From positions 955,906 through 1,019,905 of the forward strand of contig RHPI01002048.1 in NCBI GenBank assembly GCA_009103225.1: DNA of 64,000 nt. Reading direction: 5' to 3'. The notes beneath the pieces are model-generated. The model ran no database searches and had not been told where the DNA came from. It saw nothing but the letters and a program-made list of their open reading frames with translations. Source of the stretch: Chlorokybus atmophyticus. Its lineage: Eukaryota > Streptophyta > Chlorokybophyceae > Chlorokybales > Chlorokybaceae. The position numbers and the translations under genes were made by a program. Shown here in pieces: positions 24,476 through 35,274 of this stretch. How positions within the stretch are numbered: position 1 is the first letter of the stretch; each line of letters opens with the position of its first letter.

Positions 24476-25215
24476 TCAGCACACATTGTCGGGTGTTTGT
24501 GGCGTGTGACGTGCCACCTGCTGGTGCACGGCAGTTCTAACTGAGGGCTGGACCACGATGGGATGTTGTAGCACACTTCTTTCGACATGCTGCTCAGCAA
24601 TCCTTGTTGAGGGCTTGACCATCATCATGATGGTCAAGCCCATCAGGATGATGGGTGTTTGCGACGTATGGTATGGCAGTTGCTGGTCAACAGCAGTTCC
24701 AACCGAGGGCTGAATCATCATGTGCACGTGTAAGTTGTGGCAGACCAAATGCGACATGCTGGTAACCAGAAGGTACAACTCGTTGACCGCTGGCTGCATG
24801 ACCTTGACAGAGGAAACGGGTCATAGTGTCGTCTGCTTTTACTTGGCAACAGCTGTTGCCAAATGAACACACCATCTTTCAGCCGCTGACAGTGTTATGG
24901 CAGGAGAGTATGAATCGGGCACAATGTTCAGTATCAGTGTTGTCATCGTTATTGCTATTAGCATCAACATCATTAAACAACTTACCAGCACTGTTGGAAG
25001 TAGTTTGTAGATGTGAAGAGCGTGAGCCTTCATTTCCCGTTAATGTGGCAGCATTGCGTGCTCCATACACGATTGCCTCGACGTTCTTTTGCACATAGTG
25101 ATGTAACACTTGCATTTTGCCCAGTACACAACGTGATCGCCAACACTGATATGCACCCTCGTATCTTGGCAGCAGCAGCGAGTTGTGCGATTGTGGCATC
25201 GTCAGCGAGGCTCGG
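24476..25215 (-). CDS. Possible small gene encoding tandem QPS-type peptide repeats
   Basis: A minus-strand frame from about 24803 (after a pyrimidine-rich CTGTCAAG acceptor) to a TGA at 24476 encodes four imperfect repeats of roughly 22-32 residues, each opening with (M/V)(Q/K)P(S/A): MQPAV, IQPSV, VKPST and VQPSV. Two copies share the frame QPSVxTAVxQQ...HTxQTP. A possible upstream exon (25215-24996, opening MPQSHNSLLLPRYEG) ends at a strong donor, GCTG|GTAAGTT. The exon joining is not proven, because the phases do not obviously match. No family is recognised. Confidence 0.3.
24611..24641. repeat. 31-bp perfect palindrome
   Basis: GGGCTTGACCATCAT, a central C, then its exact reverse complement. 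It lies inside the repeat-peptide frame and could form a 15-bp hairpin. Confidence 0.9.
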
Positions 25216-26141
25216 GGTATAGCAGGAGGTGCAACCGCACGCCTAGAACAGCATTGGCAGCATTTGTTGTGCACGCACCATGCCAGTGAGTCACTGACAA
25301 TGACACTACCTGGGTAGCGTGCAACAATAAGTAGGATACATGTGGATGTGTGTTTAATGCTCTTCATGTCTCAGTCTATTTGCAATGAAAACACCCCACA
25401 GGCCGCTGCTGCAGCAGCATGATGCTGCGTGCACATGCGCATTTGTCGTAAACGCATATGCGTGCACCGTGCCCGCATGTGCTCGTGCGTCTACATCCAT
25501 GTTCATGCATATGCGCACCTGTTGCATGTGCGCGTCCATATGCGCGTCCAAAACACCTTGCGTGACATGGCTCGCAATTGTTGAGTGCACCTTTGGTTAT
25601 TGCATGATAAGTATGTGCCTACAAAGTGTGACGTGCAATTGCCCATGTATAATACATGCGGTAACCATGCTCAAAACATGACACGCAGGCAGCCACCACC
25701 ATCATTACACATTCACCACCGGGCTCGATAATTACGCAATGTAGCGTGCTCCCACACGACTAGTAGTGCGGCACTACTGCTAACGCCCGTACTGCGTTGA
25801 TCATGCAAGCACGCATATATGGTCTTCCGCCTGTCAAATTGCAACACTATAATGCCGGTGGCCAATGCCTGATGGAATGTGTCGTATGTAAACGATGCAT
25901 ACACATGCATATTTTCCCGTTAACTGCGCATTGAATGTGCATGCATCCACCTTAACCGTACATATACTTAAGCTCACATCATGCATATCATATGCATATA
26001 TTGTCCTTGATATGGATAGCCTGTTCACATTATAATGTATGAGACTGGTAATAGACACTAAACTCCATTATTTATTACAACGGTAATGTGATCCGAATGA
26101 CGTTATGGCAAAAGCATCGGCATCAACTTAAATGCATATTA
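25216..26141. other. Intergenic DNA left of the retrotransposon
   Basis: The segment is rich in TGCATG and CA-type dinucleotide steps, with short open frames only. No gene or RNA was recognised. Confidence 0.5.
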
Positions 26142-26146
26142 TAATG
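26142..26146. repeat. Target-site duplication TAATG, left copy
   Basis: The five bases before the left LTR are TAATG, identical to bases 32322-32326 after the right LTR. This shows that everything from 26147 to 32321 behaves as one integrated unit. Confidence 0.85.
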
Positions 26147-26465
26147 TGTCAAGAGGGGGGTGCTACCGCCCCCTTTAATCCCCTACCCCAACACCACCAA
26201 CCACAGCCACGTCGCCGCCGCCGCCGCTGGCAGCCAGGGGATCGAAAGATCCCCTGGCCATGGCGGTCGCTGCTAACGCCGCCATGCGGCCGATATCGAC
26301 TTGAGACTCATGTCTCAAGTCGATATCGGTGGTAAATAACATAACACCTTACTAGGGCCTATAAAGGCCATAATACGACTTTAATGGCTATGTTTATCCC
26401 CGTTGGAACCCTTATTTCTCATTATATAAGAGCGGGGAACCGCATGGCGGTAGCACTCCGTTATA
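26147..26465 (-). repeat. 3' LTR (left copy), 319 bp
   Basis: It begins TGTCAAGAGG on the plus strand and ends CTCCGTTATA, where the final CA has decayed to TA. It carries a 40-bp palindrome at 26290-26329. Roughly 93% of positions match the right copy by eye, so the insertion is not recent. The minus-strand sequence just inside it (bases 26466-26474) is a purine run, consistent with the polypurine tract. Confidence 0.85.
26290..26329. repeat. 40-bp palindrome in the left LTR
   Basis: Arms of 18 bases (CCGATATCGACTTGAGAC) surround a TCAT loop. The identical structure is in the right LTR at 32146-32185, so it is a feature of the family's LTR and not a local accident. Confidence 0.9.
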
Positions 26466-26589
26466 TTCCCCCCCACTTAGGTTTCAATGTCCTCATTGAA
26501 GGGTTAGCAAGGCCCCACCGTGAGCACTGAAAACCTAAGTGAGAAAAGAACCAGGGCCGAAGCGGTAAAGATGTCTGCCAGCACCCTTT

Positions 26590-28929
26590 CACCGTCCGCG
26601 TGCGGACACATCACTCCAGTACGCCCGAAGAATCTGTTGGCAGTTCATAAGATTCCTTTCGGGTTCCCACGTGTTGTGTTTAACACCATACCCTTTTCAT
26701 TTCACCAAGTAAGTCGGCGCGCGTCCGCGTCGGGGCTTACGGTGACTCAGGATTGTTTCCACCTCATACTCGAAAGTATCATCGCCATTCACTGCGATTG
26801 GGGGTGGAGGAGGTTGAACCCAACCGTCTGAACGGTACGGTTTCAGTACACTCACACATGAAACACATTATGTATACGTATGGAATGTGGTAACTCCACA
26901 CGATACGCGTGAGTGCCGACCCGATCAACTACTTTGAAGGGGCTTATCCAGCGAGGGAAAAATTTTGCGCTGCCTTAGTGGTCTTGCGATTATCAAAGTG
27001 CCCAGCAAAAGGTGGATCGTGTACATCCGCTATGCATTTTACACGTTCAGCATGATCAGGGATCGCCAAACTGGTGCTCATGTAATACAGATTGTCACGG
27101 TTATCAAACTTTTGTAAGTTGTCTGCATTCGAAACCATGGGTCCAAAGTGTACCCCTGTACAACAGTTTGCACAAACTCATCATCGGGAGACAATGTGCT
27201 GCGTGTCGCGAGTAATTGCGCGCGCATTACCGCCAGTATTGACGGGCAGCGATTTAAAGGGTCAGCCACGTTGGTTCTGCCCGGCCGATACACCCAATCA
27301 AAGGTGAACCTGGACAAAAACTCATTCCAGCGCGCTTGCCGTCTTGACAAGTTTTGCTGTGTTGAGAAATACACCAACGGGTTGTGATCAGTCACAACAG
27401 TGAACTGAACACCCTCTAAGTAACATCTCCATGTCTCGAGAGCATGAACTATACCCAATAGTTCTTGCTCTGTCGTAGTGTAGTTTACCTTTGCAGGAAT
27501 GAACTTCCTACTCTCATAAGCACAAGGTCTACCATCTTGCAGTAGTACCGCACCACACCCAAGTGTGGATGCGTCACTGACCACTGTGAAGTATTTGTCC
27601 AATTGGGCAGTGCTAACACCGGCGCCGATGTTAAAGCCAACTTCACCTTTTGCATAGCAGCTTCTTGTGCTGTTGTCCAAGTGAACGGGGCATCTTTACG
27701 CAACAGTTTGGTTAAGGCATGACAACTGTCGAGTACCCCATCATGAACTTGCAAAAATAGTTTGCCAACCCGAGAAACGACCTTAGTTGATGGATATTCT
27801 GAGGTTGGGGCCACTCTTTCACAATCTGCGATTTGCGAGGGTCAGGTTTGATACCCGCACCACTCACAATGTGACCAAGAAAGGGCAACTCCGTTTTACA
27901 AAAATCACACTTGACGAGATTTGCCAACAAATGATGCTTGCGCAATCTTGCCAACACCGCTTCTAAGTGTTGCCTATTTCTTCCTTTGTTCTACGAAGAC
28001 AACGATGTCATCCAAATATATCATGACATGTTGATCAAGCACGTCACCAAAAATTATATTCATTTCCTTCTGAAACACAGCGGATGCATTAGTCAATCCA
28101 AAAGGTAACACATTGTATTGATAATGGCCCGTAGGTGTCCTGAATGCTGTCTTATAGACATCCGAGGATGAATCCGGATTTGATGATAGCCGCTTGTCAA
28201 GACTAGCTTACTAAAGTACGCATTCCCTGACAACTTGTCAACACATTATTAATCCTTGGGTACGGGTGTCTGTTCATTACCGTGATCTAGTTTAGAGCAC
28301 AGTAATCCACACACATGCGCAATCTCCCATTCTTTTTCATAACAAACAATAAGGGTGCGCCAAAGGGTGAAGAACTTGGTTCAATCAATCCCTTTCCCAA
28401 TAAAACTTTTATCTGTGTTTCCATTTCCCCCCTATCATGAGGGCTCAAGCTATATATAGGTCGAAATGGAGGCTCACTATCAGGAATTAAAGGTATTGTG
28501 TGTCCGACACCTCAATCAGGGGGCAAGCCCGGCAACTCATCTGCGAACACATCCTGAGATTTCTCAATGATATCCGCCACACCTTCTGTATTGCCAGGCA
28601 CTACATCATCACTCAACGTTAAGTGCATGAGAAAAGCAGGTGTGTTTTTACGTAACGCACGCTTCACTTGAAGCGCCGTAAGTAACGCAGGGTCTGTTTG
28701 CTTGTATTCCAAGCTATGCGACCCCTGCACGGACAAAGTGATGCGCTTACGCCCTTTCTTTACTGTGCACAGCCGTGCAGCAGTATTTAATAGCATAGAC
28801 ACTTGATTCTGCCATTCTTGGCCAAATACCACATCAACACCAACTATGTGGGTACTACGATGAAAGTTAGATTGGCTTGATAATTACCAATTTTAACTTT
28901 CAACTTGATTTCACCTTTTACCGATAATT
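26590..28929 (-). pseudogene. Decayed pol: protease end, RT, RNase H, integrase remnant, chromodomain
   Basis: Read on the minus strand from 28929 down: the end of the protease (GVDVVFGQEWQNQ), reverse transcriptase with the YLDD active-site motif at 28007-28018, the RT connection region (KPDPRKSQIVKEWP), RNase H (VVSDASTLGCGAVLLQ), and the first half of the integrase zinc domain (HDPPFAGHF). A deletion near 26955 then jumps to the integrase C-terminal module (PRWISPFKVVDRV...RIHNVFHV) and a chromodomain (FEYEVETIL...YLVK*KGYG...NTWEP). The DDE catalytic core is absent. A TGA at 26697-26699 replaces the conserved Trp codon of the chromodomain, and RT has several stops and shifts. The chromodomain places the element in the chromovirus clade. 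Confidence 0.85.
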
Positions 28930-28942
28930 TGGTATCGGAGCG
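28930..28942 (+). other. Primer binding site, initiator tRNA-Met type
   Basis: TGGTATCGGAGCG closely matches the TGGTATCAGAGC site complementary to the 3' end of initiator tRNA-Met used by many plant LTR elements. It is on the plus strand, the orientation of gag, and opposite to the LTRs. It directly abuts inverted protease sequence instead of an LTR. Confidence 0.7.
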
Positions 28943-29830
28943 AGGGCGTGGGGGCATGGGGGGGCGGCGGCGGCGGCGGGGCGCAGAGGCGGCAGTCGGC
29001 ACTACTCAGTGCCGACATCAGGCCGGCGGACCAACAGCGGCGGCAGCGGCGGCAACTAGCAGCCGCTACCCACTAGGGTGGGTAGTGGTAGTTGTTAGCC
29101 AGTTGTTGTTGTTGTATAGTTGTATAATTGTATAGTTGCTGCTGTTGGTGTAGCCTAGCCTAGCCTTGCCTTGCCTTGCTTGCTTAGCCTAGCCTAGCTT
29201 TTCTGGCCTAGCCTAGCTTGTTAGTGTGAAGGGGAGGCGGCCACTCAGGCAGCCTCACCTCAAACATTGTATCTCAGCACATCACTTGTAATTAAGTCAC
29301 ATATTACTTGTGATTGTGCTCGTGGGGCTGCCACCACGTGGATTCGTGGTGGTGTAAGGGAGGGTTGTGGTTGTTTACACTTCTCCCACCCCAAGAAAGC
29401 AGTTTAACGCCAACTTGGGCTGTTTTGGCCGCCATTCAGTGCAGTAGGGCCGCCAGATTCATTCTGGTCGATTGATATTAAACCCTCGACTCACGACTTG
29501 TTGATATCGGCCTGTAGGGCTGATTCAACGAGAGTTTGGCACCTTTTGTGTCATTTACAATTGTGAGTCGAGTAGGGTTGTACAACTCAAAGTGAAAACT
29601 TTAAGTCGTTGTAGCTTGCGAACCGTTGCGTGGATTCGCGCGCGGGTTGTTCACAAGCGAGTGTCTTGTTGAGAGGTGTTGGGCAGTCATGTTACGAGCT
29701 GTTTAACCCAAGTATAGCACCTTGAAATCAACGAGAAAGAAACAAAATTTGACACTTTCAAAGTGCACAACTCGTGTGCTTGTGCACTCGTGCACTTGCA
29801 AACTTCTTGACGGCTTGTCTCCTTGGGCAG
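28943..29830 (+). other. Retrotransposon leader between PBS and gag
   Basis: A GC-rich, hairpin-prone first part (for example GTCGGCACTACTCAGTGCCGAC at 28996-29017) precedes a repeat of TAGCC/TTGCC units at 29151-29220 and then unique sequence up to the gag start. No coding frame is recognised. Confidence 0.6.
29151..29220 (+). repeat. TAGCC/TTGCC pentanucleotide repeat
   Basis: Imperfect tandem units GCCTA, GCCTT and GCTTA lie in the retrotransposon leader. Confidence 0.8.
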
Positions 29831-31996
29831 ATGTCTCACCAAGGAGAGGAAGGAGGGATGTATCCCGAACCTGAGGATTCATCCTATGAGCCATCAAGTG
29901 ATGAGGAAGTGAAGCACTTGGAAACGAGTGGTGGTTACAGTGTCAGTGAGGAGGAAGAAGCCAAGTCCAAGAGTGGTGAAGCTTTTTCAAAAAAGTCCTC
30001 TCATGATGACCAATCTATGGACGCTCAGAGCATCATCGGGGCGGCCATAGCGAAGTACGCATCAGAGCGCAAAGCTCTTCTTGCTGCACACCCCCAGCTT
30101 CGCAAGGAAGTGTGGGATGAGTGGGCGCAGCAAATCCGTAACGCATATGAGACGGACTTCGCGGCACTCCCACGCGCAAGCAAGGAGATGGTGATTTGCA
30201 TGCTCGAGCACAAGTTGACGCGTAGTGTACCGCAACTTATGCGCACAGATCCGGCAGTGGCCACTCTTATGGCTACTTATGACAAACCAGGCCCGTATCC
30301 AGGCCAGAGGATGGCGTTCGAGGCTCTCACCTTATTGACGGTGGAAACTCAGAAGCGCTGCAAGGACCTCTTCTGGTACTTAGCGCATGAGCTGGAGGAG
30401 AAGTTTGCTCGAGAAGAGCGCTTGACTGCACGCCTCGATGCTATGCAGTCCGAGTTGATGGCATTACGCCAGCATGTGGCAGGGGCTACTACTATCGTAG
30501 TAGGGACATCAGTTGGCCTACCCGTCACAGCGCTGAACAAGCCTGAGAAGTTCAAGCCCAATGCGGCTGTGAACATTCAGGATTGGGTGGTGAATTTAAA
30601 GCGCTACTTGGCTGCACTTCAGCGACCAGTTAGTGAGCATACATCTGTTGCTGAGTTGCTCATGCCATCTGACGCTTTGGCCGAGTGCGCGCGTCAAACG
30701 GAGGATGGTGCTTCCAAGACTGTGGAGGCATTGCTTTCAGTTCTTGGTGGAGCGCTATGGTGGCATGGACCCGGCTACTGCTGCTCGCAATAAGCTTACC
30801 AAGCTGCGACAGAATGGTTGGGCGGCTTCAGTGTAATTGCAGAAGTTTCAGGCACTTGTTGGCCGTGTCAACAGTGGGCTCATGCCCATGGACAAGGCTG
30901 AGCAGTTTGACCTGTACAAGCGCGGCTTGGATGCGCGCATGCACGACCAGTTGCAGTACAATACATCGACGGGTCAACCGTGGGTTCCCGCGGACCTGGC
31001 AACCTTGCAAAGGTTGAGTGTGTATCTGTTCAATGACGATGCTGCGGCTGTGCAGGACAAGTCACACAGGTGGTGGCTTTAGTCAAGCCACATGGGGGAG
31101 GGGGAAAGCGGTTCCCTCCACCAAGTGCGCATGCGGCGAAAAAGGCAAAAATCTCATACGCACCTGCGAGTGGTGCTACGCCTATTGCAGCACGCGCCTG
31201 CTACGTGTGCCATCAGCCAGGTCACATTGCAAAGAACTGCCCAACCAAGGGAAAGGGCAAGGCCAAGAAGGTTGAATAAGATTACGTCGTGACTGATGTA
31301 CCTTCATCTAGTGGCCAGTTGCTAGTGTTACATGCAGCAAGCTGGTTTGATGAATTGTCTCGTGTACATGAAATGACACATGCATGGCAAGCACATGATA
31401 AGTTGCCACTTTTTGATAGTGAAAAAGTGGTTGGCCAGGCTTGTGTGCTAGTGCATGTAGAATCTAACATGCTAACAGAAGTTTCGCGCACATTGTGTGA
31501 GTTACAAAATAAACACACGACACTGAGTGTGGTTGTCATGGTGCCGAAGTATCATGGACCGTGGCTAAAGCATACTCGGGCGGGGGGATTGTGTTGAAAC
31601 AATTCACAAAGCGTGAGACGGGGACAGTGCGGTTGTCAGCAATATTGATTAACCCGCACATCAGTCACGGAATCTTGGCTACCTTTCAAGGGCGAGTAGT
31701 ACCTTTATTGTGGACCTTCACAGGCACGGCACAAAGTATTACTAGCTCGTTCTTGGTTGACACCGGGGCAACGCATAACTTCGTCGAAGAAAAATGGGTT
31801 ATGCGCAATAAGAATAAGATAGCGTGTAAACCCTCAGCATTCTCAGCTACTGGTGCTGGGGGTACGTTATCGTTGAAAGGTGAAATCAAGTGGAAAGTTA
31901 TGATTGGTAGTTATCAAGCCAAATTGACTTTCATCGTAGTACCCATTTACATAGTTGGTGTTGATGTGGTATTTGGCCAAGAATGGCAGAATCAAA
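29831..31996 (+). pseudogene. Decayed gag and protease of the chromovirus
   Basis: Gag starts at ATG 29831 (MSHQGEEGG) with an acidic N-terminus and a coiled segment around 30380-30480. It shifts frame near 30750, meets a TAA at 30834-30836 and shifts again near 31070. It ends with a CCHC zinc knuckle, CYVCHQPGHIAKNC, at 31199-31240. After a poorly conserved linker the retropepsin-type protease follows, with active site FLVDTGATHNFV (GAC at 31759-31761). The reading ends at GVDVVFGQEWQNQ directly against the right LTR at 31997. Gag packages the RNA and protease cleaves the polyprotein in intact relatives; this copy cannot. Confidence 0.85.
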
Positions 31997-32321
31997 TGTC
32001 AAGAGGGGGGTGCTACCGCCCCCTTTAATCCCCTACTCCAACACCACCAACCACAGCCACGTCGCCGCCGCCGCCGCTGGCAGCCAGGGGATCGAAAGAT
32101 CCCCTGGCTGCCAGCGGTCGCTGCGTTAGCAGCGCCGCCATGCGGCCGATATCGACTTGAGACTCATGTCTCAAGTCGATATCGGTGTTAAATAACATAA
32201 CACCTTATTATGGCCTATAAAGGCCCTAATACGACTTTAATGGCTGTGTTTATCCCCGTTGGAACCCTTATTTCTCATTAGAAAAGGGCGGGGAACCGCA
32301 TAGCGGTAGCACTCCGTTACA
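31997..32321 (-). repeat. 5' LTR (right copy), 325 bp
   Basis: It runs TGTCAAGAGG to CTCCGTTACA on the plus strand, the intact TG...CA ends. It holds the same 40-bp palindrome (32146-32185) and a second, perfect 42-bp hairpin at 32075-32116 with a GAAA loop, which is broken in the left copy. In the element's own orientation the PBS should follow its inner edge at 31996; protease sequence is there instead. Confidence 0.85.
32075..32116. repeat. 42-bp hairpin with GAAA loop in the right LTR
   Basis: Nineteen-base arms starting CGCTGGCAGCC pair perfectly around GAAA. In the left LTR only the inner ten base pairs remain. Confidence 0.9.
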
Positions 32322-32326
32322 TAATG
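32322..32326. repeat. Target-site duplication TAATG, right copy
   Basis: It matches bases 26142-26146. Confidence 0.85.
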
Positions 32327-32884
32327 TCATAAGTACATGTATTTTGTAAAATGCGGCCGTGCAAAACTTACACACCAAGTGTATAACAACGAGAAATAGT
32401 AATGCAGTTCAAAGCAAAAATGAGGTGCAGGCGCATAGTGTGCGCCGCACACGCATGTGACTTGCTTGTTGCGTATATCACTTGCATGTTCCGTACACTG
32501 CGCAGATCAACATTTTAACTCATTTTTCCTAACATGCATGCACAATTGGCATGCACCCACATTCATAGCAGAACTTAATCATTAACAGCTTGCGATGTTG
32601 AAAATGCTTGAAATTCTACAGGTTAACAGTCAATTCGGTGTTAACCATTCCATGCCATGCGAAAGTTTCAGCATTTGTGGTTTAGCCCAGCTGCATTCTC
32701 GTGATGTGGAGCCGCGTTAATGAAATGGCACTTTCTGCCTGTATGCCGCTGCCACTACATACAACAGCTTGTACTGCGCTCTTAGCAACGGTTCTCGAGC
32801 AGCGTTACACAGGAACCTTTTCCCTCGCTCTGGCCTGGCGGACCACCAGGCCCACCACACTGACCAGCGGTGGTTGGCCGGCCC
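32327..32884. other. Intergenic region upstream of DYNLT2B
   Basis: No exon is recognised. The promoter of the dynein light chain gene should be here, directly next to the retrotransposon insertion. Confidence 0.5.
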
Positions 32885-34326
<1,442 letters not shown>

Positions 34327-35274
34327 AAAACCCCACCCTCAGACTACATTACCACACTACCACTAGTCCACATACCGCCGCCACTACTACTATCAACGCT
34401 TGTCTTACCCGCCTACCCCTGAGCTAAGAAGCTGCGTGTGCAAAGAACAGAAAAGACAGCGAATACTCTCCTCAGCTCAGAAGTTCACATCAACTTCTGT
34501 ATGCAGCATTAGGCATCTCTCATATCAGGCATGGCCGCTGGTTGCAAAACCAGAAGCAGACACACAACATGCTCTTGCGGCAAACTGTCACATCGCGTGC
34601 ACATCACCTTCACTATTCTCATGCTCTACTGAGAAACACTACGCACTTGGGAAGCTGGTAGGATGGGGAATGTTGAAGCAATGACATCTGCATGACTCAG
34701 TGCGCCACTGAGCCACGCAAATGCAGTGCGTTAGACAGCCACATTCAACTTCGACACTTGTAAAAAGAGTGCAAGTGCAGAACTCGTGCGGCAGTCTAGA
34801 GATACAATCTACTTGCCATCTGTAACGAGTCACTTGTGTGTGCAGTGTGCCAATTCCATACTCGTGCACAGTGATTGTCTGCAGAGACGGCAGCCATACA
34901 CCAACACTACAATCATGCCTCTGCAGTGCATCGTGCCGACTCACTGCAGTTTTGCAAGACCACTGCAGCACAATTGTCACTCGCTGTGGCAGCAAGCGCA
35001 CTACAACAGAAGTAGTGTCGCCGCGACAGTAGTGCTGGCTGTTGCTGTTGAGAAAGCGCAGCTCAACACCTTCCCAGCAGCCAGTCTGACCATGGTAAGT
35101 TACACCGCACCCCAGGCCAGTCAGGGTTCATAGCATCAGTCCGTGCATGACAGACTCTGCCTTGAGAGCCAATGAAGTATCCGTGGTGCCGTCAAGCCAG
35201 CCAGACAGACAAAGCATTGAGAGAGACGACTGTGCAGTCAGCGGGTTGCATGCGCATTGGGGGGCTAAACCAGG
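34327..35274. other. Intergenic region between DYNLT2B and the DUF819 gene
   Basis: A C/A-rich stretch follows the DYNLT2B stop. No exon or RNA gene was recognised up to 35274. Confidence 0.5.

Larger units (their letters stand above)
26147..32321 (-). mobile_element. Ty3/gypsy chromovirus insertion with internal inversion
   Basis: Two direct LTRs (26147-26465 and 31997-32321) with TG...CA ends flank a 5.5-kb interior, and a TAATG duplication flanks the whole. Relative to the LTRs the element lies on the minus strand: the polypurine run next to 26466 and the minus-strand RT, RNase H, integrase tail and chromodomain agree with that. However, the primer binding site, leader, gag and protease (28930-31996) are on the plus strand. 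The inversion begins exactly at the PBS, and the inverted segment ends at the inner edge of the 5' LTR. A roughly 130-bp piece of the protease gene is present on both sides in opposite orientation. The integrase core is missing and there are several stops and frameshifts, so the copy is dead. Confidence 0.85.

Noticed and set aside
26147-32321. Two separate nested elements or a pair of MITEs, because the LTR ends have inverted GTGCTACCGCC sequences
   Set aside because: TG...CA ends, the adjacent polypurine run and the single TAATG duplication around the whole unit fit one LTR element.
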